Source: JBHEMK01 sp046262635 (GTDB lineage Bacteria > Actinomycetota > Thermoleophilia > Gaiellales > Gaiellaceae). Taken from it: a DNA stretch of 32,070 bases. Positions within the stretch are counted from its first letter, which is position 1. Each line of letters starts with the position of its first letter. Made by a program: the position numbers and the translations under genes. The stretch lies in contig JBHEMK010000010.1 of the NCBI GenBank assembly GCA_046262635.1, positions 1 through 32,070 on the forward strand, in the 5' to 3' direction. Of this stretch, positions 1 to 7,826 are shown in pieces. A model generated the notes under the pieces. It was not told the origin of the DNA. It worked only from the letters and a program-made list of their open reading frames with translations, and did no database searches.

Positions 1-62
1 CGACGGAAACCTTTCTCTATCTCGACATGGTCAAGCAGCTCTACGACTGGGGGACGCGATGA
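1..62 (+). CDS. C-terminal end of a probable Lrp/AsnC-family regulator (partial)
   Basis: Only the last 19 codons are in the window, reading TETFLYLDMVKQLYDWGTR before a TGA at 60-62. A TET(F/Y) start followed by a short strand and a KQ-Y-WGTR tail resembles, from memory, the C-termini of actinobacterial Lrp/AsnC regulators, which often sit next to aminotransferase genes. The stop overlaps the ATG of the aminotransferase (ATGA at 59-62), so the two are probably co-translated. If the reading is right, this is the local regulator of the amine uptake and catabolism genes downstream. The fragment is too short to exclude another family. Confidence 0.45.
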   Translation, partial: TETFLYLDMVKQLYDWGTR

Positions 63-1432
63 CGGCGCCGGCACCGACAGGGATCGACCTGCACAAAGCC
101 GCCCGCGACCATCTCTGGCTCCACTTCACCCGGATGGGCGGTGGCCAGGATCCGCCGATCATCGTCCGCGGCGAGGGCTGCTATCTCGAGGACTCGTACG
201 GCAACCGCTACCTCGACGCGCTCGCCGGGCTCTTCGCCGTGCAGGTCGGCTACTCGTACGGCGAGGAGATGGGGCAGGCGGCGCTGGAGCAGATGCGAGA
301 GCTGCCCTTCTACACGAACTGGTCGTACGCCCACCCACGGGCGATCGAGCTCGCGCACGAGGTTGCCTCGCTCGCGCCGGGCGACCTGAACCGCGTCTTC
401 TTCGTCTCCGGCGGCTCCGAGGCGATCGAGTCGGCCTGGAAGCTCGCCCGCCAGTACCACCTCGCCCGCGGAGAGCGCCGCTGGAAGGCGGTCGGGCGCC
501 GGGTCGCCTACCACGGCACGACGATGGGCGCCCTCTCGATCAACGGCATCGCTTCGCTGCGGACGCCGTTCGAGCCGCTCGTTCCGGACACGATCCACGT
601 CCGCAACACGAACCGCTATCACCGGCCGCTCGAGGAGACGGAGGCGCAGTTCACCGCGTTCCTGCTCGACGACCTCGAGTCGGCGATCGTCCAGGCCGGC
701 GCCGAGACCGTGGCCGTGGTTTTCATGGAGCCGGTGCAGAACGCCGGGGGGGCGCTCACACCGCCCGCGGGCTACTTCCAGGGCGTGCGGGCGATCTGCG
801 ACCGGTACGGGATCCTGCTCTGCTGCGACGAGGTGATCACGGGCTTCGGCCGGCTCGGCGAGTGGTTCGGGTCGGCGAAGTACGACATCCGCCCCGACCT
901 CATCACCTCCGCCAAGGGCCTTTCCTCGGCCTACGCGGCGATCGGCGCGGTGATCGCGGCCGACCACGTGATCGAGCCCTTCATGAACGACACGGCCATG
1001 TACGCGCACGGGATCACCTTCGGCGGCCACCCCGTGCAGGCGGCGATCGCGCTGAAGAACATCGAGATCATGCGGCGGGACCGGATCGTGGAGAACGTGC
1101 AGGAGCACGAGGGGCTCTTCCGCGATACGCTCGCGCAGCTGCTCGACCTGCCGATCGTCGGCGACCTCCGCGGCACCGGCTTCTTCTACGCACTCGAGCT
1201 CGTCAAGGACAAGGAGACCCGGGAGACCTTCGACGACGCCGAATGCGAGACGCTGCTGCGTGGCTTCCTCTCGCCGCGTCTGTTCGAGCGCGGACTGATC
1301 TGCCGTGCCGACGATCGCGGCGATCCCGTGATCCAGATCTCGCCGCCGCTCGTCGCGGGGCCGCAGGAGATCGGCGAGCTCGCCGGCGTCCTCGGCGACG
1401 TCCTCGCCGAGGCCTGGGAGCGGATGCGTTGA
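59..1432 (+). CDS. PLP-dependent class III aminotransferase (omega-amino acid/putrescine--pyruvate type)
   Basis: 457 aa, normal length for fold-type I class III aminotransferases, cytoplasmic. These enzymes move a terminal amino group from a diamine or omega-amino acid to pyruvate or 2-oxoglutarate. Visible motifs are the PLP-phosphate loop SGGSEAIESAWK (about 117-128), the aspartate that contacts the pyridine nitrogen in CCDEVITGFGR (Asp257) and the Schiff-base lysine in SAKGLSSAY (Lys286). The ATG at 59 overlaps the stop of the upstream regulator-like frame. The stop at 1430-1432 overlaps the TTG start of the potA-like gene. Linkage to a polyamine-type transporter and an FAD amine oxidase suggests a polyamine or related amine as substrate. 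The exact amine cannot be read from sequence. Confidence 0.88.
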   Translation: MTAPAPTGIDLHKAARDHLWLHFTRMGGGQDPPIIVRGEGCYLEDSYGNRYLDALAGLFAVQVGYSYGEEMGQAALEQMRELPFYTNWSYAHPRAIELAHEVASLAPGDLNRVFFVSGGSEAIESAWKLARQYHLARGERRWKAVGRRVAYHGTTMGALSINGIASLRTPFEPLVPDTIHVRNTNRYHRPLEETEAQFTAFLLDDLESAIVQAGAETVAVVFMEPVQNAGGALTPPAGYFQGVRAICDRYGILLCCDEVITGFGRLGEWFGSAKYDIRPDLITSAKGLSSAYAAIGAVIAADHVIEPFMNDTAMYAHGITFGGHPVQAAIALKNIEIMRRDRIVENVQEHEGLFRDTLAQLLDLPIVGDLRGTGFFYALELVKDKETRETFDDAECETLLRGFLSPRLFERGLICRADDRGDPVIQISPPLVAGPQEIGELAGVLGDVLAEAWERMR

Positions 1433-2544
1433 CGGCGGTCGCGGACGAGCGTGGCCAGGCCGGCCGCGAGACGAGGGATCCCGACGTCCGGCTCGAGAAC
1501 CTGACCAAGCGCTTCGACGACGTTGTGGCCGTCGACGATCTCTCGCTGGAGATCGAGCACGGCAGCTTCTTCGCGCTGCTCGGCCCCTCGGGCTGCGGGA
1601 AGACGACGACGCTGCGGATGATCGGCGGCTTCGAGGAGCCGACGGCCGGCCGCATCTACCTCGGCGACCGCGAGGTCGGCGGTCTCGCGTCGTACAAGCG
1701 GGACGTGAACACGGTCTTCCAGTCGTACGCGCTCTTCCCGCACCTTTCGATCTTCGAGAACGTCGCCTTCGGCCTCCGCCGCAAGAAGGTGAAGGGCGAC
1801 GACCTGAAGCAGCGCGTCGGCGAGGTGCTCGAGCTCGTCGGCCTCGCCGGCCTCGAGCGGCGCAAGCCGCGCCAGCTCTCGGGCGGACAGCAGCAGCGGA
1901 TCGCGCTCGCACGTGCGCTCGTGAACCACCCGCGTGTCCTGCTTCTCGACGAGCCGCTCGGCGCGCTCGACCTCAAGCTCCGCAAGCAGATGCAACTTGA
2001 GCTGAAGCGGATCCAGCACGAAGTCGGCGTCACCTTCGTCCACGTCACGCACGACCAGGAGGAGGCCATGACGATGGCCGACCGGATCGTGGTGATGAAC
2101 GGCGGTCGCATCGAGCAGCTCGGCACGCCGACCGAGCTCTACGAGCAGCCGAGCACGGCGTTCGTCGCCGGCTTCCTGGGCGTCTCGAACCTGCTCCCCG
2201 GCGAGGTCGCCGGTGAGGAGAGCGTCCGGCTGGTGGACGGCACCGCCGTGCAGGTGCCGCGGCGCGCGCTCGCGGGCCGCAGCGGCCGCGTCGCGATTGG
2301 CATCCGTCCCGAGAAGATCCGCGTCGAAGGAGGCGAGGCGAATACCCTCGCCGGTACCGTGGCCGAGAGCGCGTACATCGGCGTCTCGACCCAGTACATC
2401 GTCGACACGGCCCCCGGACCGGTCACCGTCTACGTCCAGAACGACCGACCGGGGGCGGCCGGCTTCTCGCCCGGCGAGAGGCTCGCCCTGAGCTGGAACC
2501 CCGAGTGCACCTTTGTCGTCGACTCCATGGAGGCCCCAGAATGA
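1429..2544 (+). CDS. potA: Spermidine/putrescine-type ABC transporter ATP-binding protein
   Basis: 371 aa from a TTG start at 1429 that overlaps the previous TGA (TTGA). This start gives the usual PotA length and leaves about 20 residues before the ABC domain. Motifs are Walker A GPSGCGKTT (52-60), Q-loop FQSY (97-100), signature LSGGQQQR (150-157), Walker B LLLDEP with Asp175-Glu176, and the switch histidine in HVTHDQ (His208). A C-terminal regulatory TOBE domain follows from about 250, with GIRPEK (291-296). It energises the permeases encoded at 3720-5419. The adjacent binding protein and permeases place it in the polyamine/opine/Fe family. Polyamine is the best reading because of the neighbouring aminotransferase and amine oxidase. 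Confidence 0.9.
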   Translation: MTAVADERGQAGRETRDPDVRLENLTKRFDDVVAVDDLSLEIEHGSFFALLGPSGCGKTTTLRMIGGFEEPTAGRIYLGDREVGGLASYKRDVNTVFQSYALFPHLSIFENVAFGLRRKKVKGDDLKQRVGEVLELVGLAGLERRKPRQLSGGQQQRIALARALVNHPRVLLLDEPLGALDLKLRKQMQLELKRIQHEVGVTFVHVTHDQEEAMTMADRIVVMNGGRIEQLGTPTELYEQPSTAFVAGFLGVSNLLPGEVAGEESVRLVDGTAVQVPRRALAGRSGRVAIGIRPEKIRVEGGEANTLAGTVAESAYIGVSTQYIVDTAPGPVTVYVQNDRPGAAGFSPGERLALSWNPECTFVVDSMEAPE

Positions 2545-3719
2545 CCGAGCGGCTCACCCGTCAGGAGCTGATCCGCCGCGCCGCGGCGGGCGGCACCATC
2601 CTCACCGTCCCCGGCCTCCTCGCCGCCTGCGGCGGCGGAGGCGGCATCAAGAGCGCTGCCTCGTCCGGGGCGACAACGCAGACCGTGCAGCGCAAGCTCG
2701 CCAAGACGCTGACCTTCTCGAACTGGCCGCTGTACATCGACGTGAACAAGGCGAAGGGACACCCGTCGCTCGACCAGTTCACGAAGAAGACCGGCGTCAA
2801 GGTCAACTACATCGAGGACATCAACGACAACAATCAGTTCTTCGGGAAGATCGAGGGGCCGCTCGCGCATAAACAGTCGGTGCACCGCGACATCATCGTC
2901 CTGACCGACTCCTCGGGGCTGCCCGGGCGGATGATTGAGCTCGGCTGGCTCGAGCAGCTCGACAAGGCGGCGATCCCCAACATGAAGAACCTGCTGCCGG
3001 TCCAGCAGCACCCAAACTGGGATCCGAACCGCCAGTACAGCCTGCCATGGCAGTCGGGCATGACCGGGATCGGCTATGACCCGAAGAAGGTCGGCGGCGA
3101 GATCACCTCAGTCGACCAGTTGCTCACCGACCCGAAGCTGAAGGGAAAGGTCACCCTGCTGACCGAGTTCGGCGACACGATCGGCCTGGTCATGCTGGCG
3201 AACGGCGACGACCCCTCGAAGGTGACGCCCGCGGCTTTCAAGAAGGCGCACGACAAGATCCAGAAGGCGGTCAAGTCCGGCCAGATCCGGCAGTTCACCG
3301 GGAACGACTACGCCCCCCTCCTCGCCAAGGGCGACGTCTGGGCATGCTTCGCCTGGTCCGGCGACATGGTGCAGCTCCAGGCCGACCATCCGGGGCTGAG
3401 ATGGAATCTCCCGAAGACCGGCGGGATGATCTGGACCGACAACATGCTCATCCCCAGGGGCGGCAACGTCTTCACTGCCTCGACCTACATGAACTTCTAC
3501 TACGAGCCGAAGATCGCGGCCGAGGTCGAGGACTACGTCAACTACATCTGTCCCGTCCAGGGCGCCGACAAGGTGCTCCTGAAAACCGACCCGAAGGTCG
3601 CGAAGAACCCCCTGATCTTCCCGACCAAGGCGATGCTCGCGAACGTGCACCAGATCGACTCCAAGGCCGTGAACAACCAGAAGTACAAGGTGCAGTTCCA
3701 AAGCCTGATCGGCGCCTGA
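2541..3719 (+). CDS. potD: Polyamine-type ABC transporter substrate-binding lipoprotein
   Basis: 392 aa starting at ATG 2541, which overlaps the potA stop (ATGA). An upstream in-frame start would only add potA-overlapping residues. The N-terminus has an Arg-Arg pair (12-13) before an alanine/glycine-rich hydrophobic stretch and a lipobox LAAC (27-30). It is therefore probably a lipoprotein anchored through Cys30, and possibly Tat-exported. The mature part begins after a Gly/Ser/Thr-rich linker with LTFSNWPLYID, characteristic of PotD/PotF-type periplasmic-binding fold proteins. It would capture the ligand outside the membrane and deliver it to the two permeases encoded directly downstream. 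Ligand identity is inferred from family and context. Confidence 0.85.
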   Translation: MTERLTRQELIRRAAAGGTILTVPGLLAACGGGGGIKSAASSGATTQTVQRKLAKTLTFSNWPLYIDVNKAKGHPSLDQFTKKTGVKVNYIEDINDNNQFFGKIEGPLAHKQSVHRDIIVLTDSSGLPGRMIELGWLEQLDKAAIPNMKNLLPVQQHPNWDPNRQYSLPWQSGMTGIGYDPKKVGGEITSVDQLLTDPKLKGKVTLLTEFGDTIGLVMLANGDDPSKVTPAAFKKAHDKIQKAVKSGQIRQFTGNDYAPLLAKGDVWACFAWSGDMVQLQADHPGLRWNLPKTGGMIWTDNMLIPRGGNVFTASTYMNFYYEPKIAAEVEDYVNYICPVQGADKVLLKTDPKVAKNPLIFPTKAMLANVHQIDSKAVNNQKYKVQFQSLIGA

Positions 3720-4568
3720 GTGGCCCTCCGCCGCCGGCTGACGCCCTACCTGCTGCTCGCGCCGGGCCTCGCATGGCTCGCGGCGTTCTTCCTCGTGCCG
3801 ATGTACTACTTGGCCAACACGTCGCTGCAGAAGGGCTCGCTCGAGCTCGGCTACAGGTTCACCTGGGCGTGGTCGAACTACTCAGACGCGATCTCGACGT
3901 ATCACGCGCAATTCGTGCGCTCGCTCGAGTACGCGGGTGTGGCGACGCTGATCGCACTCGCGATCAGCTACCCGCTCGCGTACTGGATCGCCTTCCGGGG
4001 TGGCCGCTGGAAGAACCTCCTCCTGCTGCTCGTGATCGCGCCCTTCTTCGTCACCTACCTGATCCGGACGCTCGCCTGGGAGACGATCCTCTCCGACAAC
4101 GGCGTCGTCGCCTCGACGCTGCGCAACATCGGCGTCCTCGGCTCGGGCGGGCGGCTGCTCGCGACGTCAGTGGCCGTGATCGCCGGGATCACCTACAACT
4201 TCCTGCCGTTCATGGTGCTGCCGCTGTACGTCAGCCTCGAGCAGCTGGACCCGCGGCTGCTCGACGCCGCACACGACCTCTACGCGAGCCGGCGCTGGTC
4301 GTTCCTGCGGGTGACGCTGCCGCTGTCGCTCCCCGGCCTGTTCGCCGGGACGCTGCTGACCTTCATTCCGGCCGCCGGCGACTTCATCAACGCGCAGCTG
4401 CTCGGGACGCCGCAGCAGTACATGATCGGGAACGTGATCCAGTCGAAGTTCCTGGCGATCACGGACTACCCGCAGGCCGCGGCGCTCTCCTTTGTCCTGA
4501 TGGCCGCGATCCTCGTTGCAGTCACGGCATACGCGCGGCTGCTCGGCACGGAAAGGCTGACGGGATGA
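3720..4568 (+). CDS. potB: Polyamine-type ABC transporter permease, subunit 1
   Basis: 282 aa, six predicted membrane segments, starting with GTG at 3720 directly after the potD stop (TGAGTG). The first hydrophobic helix is at about residues 8-30. The cytoplasmic EAA-type loop that docks on the ATPase is visible as LDAAHDLYASRRWSFLRVTLPLSLPG-like sequence around 180-205, with the conserved glycine position replaced by a Ser-Arg-Arg segment. PotB and PotC homologues form the heterodimeric channel. The stop overlaps the ATG of the second permease (ATGA at 4565-4568). Confidence 0.87.
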   Translation: MALRRRLTPYLLLAPGLAWLAAFFLVPMYYLANTSLQKGSLELGYRFTWAWSNYSDAISTYHAQFVRSLEYAGVATLIALAISYPLAYWIAFRGGRWKNLLLLLVIAPFFVTYLIRTLAWETILSDNGVVASTLRNIGVLGSGGRLLATSVAVIAGITYNFLPFMVLPLYVSLEQLDPRLLDAAHDLYASRRWSFLRVTLPLSLPGLFAGTLLTFIPAAGDFINAQLLGTPQQYMIGNVIQSKFLAITDYPQAAALSFVLMAAILVAVTAYARLLGTERLTG

Positions 4569-5419
4569 GCGCATCCGCTCCGGCAGTCGCCGTCGTGCCG
4601 CGCGTCTCGCCGGCTTGGCGCACACTCGCGTGGGTGCGCCGCAACGTGCTGACGGGCTACGCGATGCTCGCGCTCGCATACCTCTTCCTGCCGATCGCGG
4701 TCGTGATCGCCTTCTCGTTCAACAACCCCACCGGCCGGTTCAACTACACGTGGGACGGCTTCACCTTCAACAACTGGCTCCATCCATTCGCCACGCCGGG
4801 AATCCAGTCGGCGATCACCGTCAGCCTCGAGATCGCGGCGCTCTCGAGCGCACTCGCGACGGCGCTCGGAGCCCTGATCGCGCTGGCCCTCGTTCGCTAC
4901 GCCTTCCGGGGGCGGGGCCTGGTGAACACGCTCATCTTCCTGCCGATGACGACGCCCGAGATCGTGATGGGCTCGTCGCTGCTGACGCTCTTCCTGAACC
5001 GCGGCATCGCGACCGGGTTCGCGACGATCCTGATCGCGCACATCATGTTCAACATCAGCTACGTGGTCGTGACCGTGAAGGCCCGGCTCGCCGGCTTCGA
5101 CCGCCACCTCGAGGAGGCGGCGATGGATCTCGGTGCCAACGAGTGGACAACCTTCCGCAAGGTGACGCTGCCGCTGATCGCGCCCGGGATCATGGCCGCC
5201 GGGCTGCTCGCGTTCGCGCTCTCGATCGACGACTTCGTGATCACGTACTTCAACGCGGGCGCGACGATCACCTTCCCGCTCTTCGTCTGGGGTGCGGCGC
5301 GCGTCGCGGTTCCGCCGCAGATCAACGTGATCGGCTCGCTGATCTTCGTCCTCGCCGTCGGAGGGATGCTGGCGAACGTCGTCATCCAGAACCGCCGGAC
5401 GCGGGCGGCCGCGCGGTGA
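4565..5419 (+). CDS. potC: Polyamine-type ABC transporter permease, subunit 2
   Basis: 284 aa from ATG 4565, overlapping the potB stop by four bases. Upstream in-frame sequence belongs to potB in another frame, so the overlap decides the start. A polar N-terminus of about 35 residues precedes the first membrane helix (YAMLALAYLFLPIAVVIAF). The EAA loop is well conserved (EEAAMDLGANEWTTFRKVTLP). The following LLAFALSIDDFVITYF is highly typical of PotC/YdcV permeases. It completes the transporter. A small hairpin (5448-5462) downstream may end this transcript, because the next gene starts 124 bases later. Confidence 0.88.
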   Translation: MSASAPAVAVVPRVSPAWRTLAWVRRNVLTGYAMLALAYLFLPIAVVIAFSFNNPTGRFNYTWDGFTFNNWLHPFATPGIQSAITVSLEIAALSSALATALGALIALALVRYAFRGRGLVNTLIFLPMTTPEIVMGSSLLTLFLNRGIATGFATILIAHIMFNISYVVVTVKARLAGFDRHLEEAAMDLGANEWTTFRKVTLPLIAPGIMAAGLLAFALSIDDFVITYFNAGATITFPLFVWGAARVAVPPQINVIGSLIFVLAVGGMLANVVIQNRRTRAAAR

Positions 5420-5447
5420 GCTGCGACCCCACGGTCAGCCGCGTCCC

Positions 5448-5462
5448 GGGTCGTGGCGACCC
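5448..5462 (+). terminator. Possible hairpin terminator after potC
   Basis: A perfect 6-bp GC-rich stem (GGGTCG / CGACCC) with a 3-nt loop lies 28 bases after the potC stop. A second short inverted repeat (GGGCC / GGCCC) follows near 5495-5506. There is no U-tract, as is common in high-GC actinobacteria. This is weak evidence that the transporter transcript ends here. Confidence 0.3.
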
Positions 5463-5543
5463 CGAAGAAGCTCCTGTCGGCGGGCAGCGTCTGCGGGGCC
5501 AGCGGCCCTCGAGCGTGACGGAATCGTCGCGCGCGTGTGACCG

Positions 5544-6953
5544 GTGAAGCCGAGCGTCGATCCCGCGTTGCCCTCCTGGTGGCTTGAGCAGGCACTCGCC
5601 GCCGAGGGCCTACCGGCACCCGCGCCGCCCCTCCGGGGAACCGCCGAGGCCGATGTCGCGATTGTCGGCGGCGGCTACACCGGGCTTTGGACTGCGCTCG
5701 CGTTGCGGGAGCGCGACCCGGGGCTGCGGGTCGCGGTGCTCGAGGCGGAAATCTGCGGGGCGGGACCGAGCGGCCGAAACGGCGGTTTCGTCCACGGCTA
5801 CTGGGCCTCACTCGCGAGCCTGCTGCCGCTGCTCGGCCGCGGGGACGCGATCCGGCTCGCGGAGACCGGCGATCGGATCGTCCCGGCGGTGCGCGCCTTC
5901 TGCGAGACCCGGCATGAGGATGTCTGGCTGCGCGAGGCTGGGCTGCTCAAGGTCTCGGCCGCGCCCGCCCAAGACGTGGCGGTGGAGCGGGCCGTCGCCG
6001 CTGCGGAGGCCGCCGGTTTTCCGGAGCAGGGGATTCCGCTCTCCCGCGAGGAGGTCGCGCGGCGCTGCGCCTCGCCGGTGTTCCGCGGCGGCGTCTGGTT
6101 CCGCGACGGCGCGACCGTCCACCCAGGCCTGCTCGTCCGCGCGCTGCGGCGGGCCGTGCTCGACTCCGGCGTCCTGCTCCACGAGCGTACGCGCGTCACG
6201 AGTGTCCGCGACGGCGAGCTCGGGACGGCTGGGGGGCGCCTGCGCGCCCGCGAGCTCGTGCTTGCCACGAACGCCGCGCTAACCGGCTGGAAGCCCGTTG
6301 CTGGCCGGCTGACGAACTTCGGCTCCTACATCGTTCTGACGGAGCCGGTTCCCGAGCTGCTGGAGCGGATCGGCTGGACGGGCGGCGAGGCGATCATCGA
6401 CGGGCGCATGTTCCTGCACTACTTCCGGGCGACCGCCGACGGCCGCGTCGTGATGGGGAGCGGCTCCGGCCCGATCGGCTTCGGCGGCCGGATCGACCGG
6501 CGCTTCAGCGAGGATCGCCCCACCGCGGCCCGCGCCGAGGCTGGCCTGCGCCGCCTGTTGCCCGGCCTCGGGTCCGCGCGGATCGAACGTGCCTGGGGAG
6601 GTCCGATCGACGTCTCTGCCGACCACCTGCCCTTCTTCGGCACGGTGCCGGGAGCGCGGATCCACTTCGGCGCGGGCTATTCCGGGCACGGCGTCGGCCC
6701 CAGCTGGCTCGGCGGGCAGATCCTCGCGTCTCTCTCGCTCGGGGCAGACGACGAGTGGACCCGACTGCCGCTCGTCACCCGCCGCGTGCCCACGCTGCCG
6801 CCCGAGCCGCTCCGGCGGCTGGGCGGCGGGCTCGTCCGGACCGCGGTCATGGCCTGCGAGACGGCCGAGGAGCAGGGGCGGAGACCGGCGGCCGCCGCGC
6901 GCGCGGTCGCGGCCGTGCCGCGGCTCCTCGGCATCGAGCTCGGGACGCGCTGA
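5544..6953 (+). CDS. FAD-dependent amine oxidoreductase (DAO family, PuuB-like)
   Basis: 469 aa from GTG 5544; another in-frame GTG at 5535 runs straight into TGA, so 5544 is the first usable start. After about 33 residues comes the Rossmann dinucleotide motif DVAIVGGGYTG (37-47), then the SGRNGGF segment typical of gamma-glutamylputrescine oxidase/DAO enzymes. Near the C-terminus are WGGPIDVSADHLPFFG and GAGYSGHGVGPSWLGG, the FAD-contacting end of this family. It would oxidise an amine or N-substituted amino acid with FAD. With the aminotransferase and potADBC upstream, it probably belongs to the same amine catabolic unit. A 123-residue extension beyond the core includes a C-terminal stretch rich in Arg and Ala. 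Substrate is inferred from context only. Confidence 0.8.
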   Translation: MKPSVDPALPSWWLEQALAAEGLPAPAPPLRGTAEADVAIVGGGYTGLWTALALRERDPGLRVAVLEAEICGAGPSGRNGGFVHGYWASLASLLPLLGRGDAIRLAETGDRIVPAVRAFCETRHEDVWLREAGLLKVSAAPAQDVAVERAVAAAEAAGFPEQGIPLSREEVARRCASPVFRGGVWFRDGATVHPGLLVRALRRAVLDSGVLLHERTRVTSVRDGELGTAGGRLRARELVLATNAALTGWKPVAGRLTNFGSYIVLTEPVPELLERIGWTGGEAIIDGRMFLHYFRATADGRVVMGSGSGPIGFGGRIDRRFSEDRPTAARAEAGLRRLLPGLGSARIERAWGGPIDVSADHLPFFGTVPGARIHFGAGYSGHGVGPSWLGGQILASLSLGADDEWTRLPLVTRRVPTLPPEPLRRLGGGLVRTAVMACETAEEQGRRPAAAARAVAAVPRLLGIELGTR

Positions 6954-6966
6954 CCGCGCTGGGCGC

Positions 6967-7824
6967 GTGATCGTCACGCTCTGCGACGTCGGGCCGCGCG
7001 ATGGGCTGCAGAACGAGCCCGAGATCGTCGATCCCCCGCTCCGGGCCGAGCTCGTCGGCCGGCTCTCGGCGGCAGGACTGCCGCGTGTGGAGGCGGCCAG
7101 CTTCGTCCGCGACGAGCGCGTACCGCAGATGGCCGGCGCGGAGCAGGTCGTGGCCGCGATCGAGCGGCGTGAGGGGACGGAGCTCTCGGGGCTCGTCCTG
7201 AACGAGCGCGGCTGGGAGCGTTTCCGCAGCACCGGGCTCGACCGGCTCAACTGTACGCTCGGCGCCACCGAGTCGTTCAACGAGCGGAACGGCAACGCCT
7301 CGCTCGGGGACGCGGTCGCGCGCGTGCAGGCGATCCTCGCCCTCGCTGATCGGCCGGCGACGGTGACGATCAGCGTCGCGTTCGGCTGTCCATTCGAGGG
7401 CCGCGTCGACCCCGGCAAGGTCGTCGAGCTTGCCCGCAGCTTCGAGGGAGCGGAGATCGTCCTCGCCGACACGATCGGGGCCGCCACACCCTCGCAGGTG
7501 CGCGCACTCGTTGCCGGCGCGGGTGCTGAGGGCTTCCACGGCCACAACACGCGGAACACCGGCTACGCGAACGCGCTCGCCGCGCTCGAAGCGGGCGTGC
7601 GCGTGCTCGACGCCTCGGTCGGCGGGCTCGGCGGCTGCCCCTACGCTCCCCGCGCGACAGGCAACGTCGCGACCGAGGATCTCGTCTATCTCCTCGAGGG
7701 GGAGGGCGTCGAGACCGGTGTCGACCTCGACGCGCTCGTCGGCATCGCGGAGTGGCTCGAGGGCTTGCTCGGCCGGCCGCTCGAGGGCTCCGTCTATCGC
7801 GCCGGGCCCTGGCCGCCGCGTTGA
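6967..7824 (+). CDS. Hydroxymethylglutaryl-CoA lyase
   Basis: 285 aa from GTG 6967; the family N-terminus (VTLCDVGPRDGLQNE) begins at once, so longer in-frame extensions into the oxidase gene are not real. It is a DRE-TIM aldolase-type barrel that cleaves HMG-CoA to acetoacetate and acetyl-CoA, the last step of leucine degradation. Active-site Arg11-Asp12 lie in GPRDGLQNE. The metal ligands His191 and His193 lie in GFHGHNT. The signature loop GGLGGCPYAPRATGNVATED carries the catalytic cysteine Cys224. It starts 13 bases after the oxidase stop and is likely co-transcribed. It converges on an acyl-CoA dehydrogenase/MaoC pair, which together could serve branched-chain acyl-CoA degradation. Confidence 0.9.
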   Translation: MIVTLCDVGPRDGLQNEPEIVDPPLRAELVGRLSAAGLPRVEAASFVRDERVPQMAGAEQVVAAIERREGTELSGLVLNERGWERFRSTGLDRLNCTLGATESFNERNGNASLGDAVARVQAILALADRPATVTISVAFGCPFEGRVDPGKVVELARSFEGAEIVLADTIGAATPSQVRALVAGAGAEGFHGHNTRNTGYANALAALEAGVRVLDASVGGLGGCPYAPRATGNVATEDLVYLLEGEGVETGVDLDALVGIAEWLEGLLGRPLEGSVYRAGPWPPR

Positions 7825-7826
7825 CG

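Noticed and set aside
41..1912. 623-aa minus-strand open frame opposite the aminotransferase and potA
   Set aside because: Arg/Ala-rich shadow of two well-supported plus-strand genes; no recognisable domain.
3344..5419. 691-aa extended version of the potC frame
   Set aside because: The extra 400 residues overlap potD and potB in another frame; the ATGA junction at 4565 gives the normal PotC.
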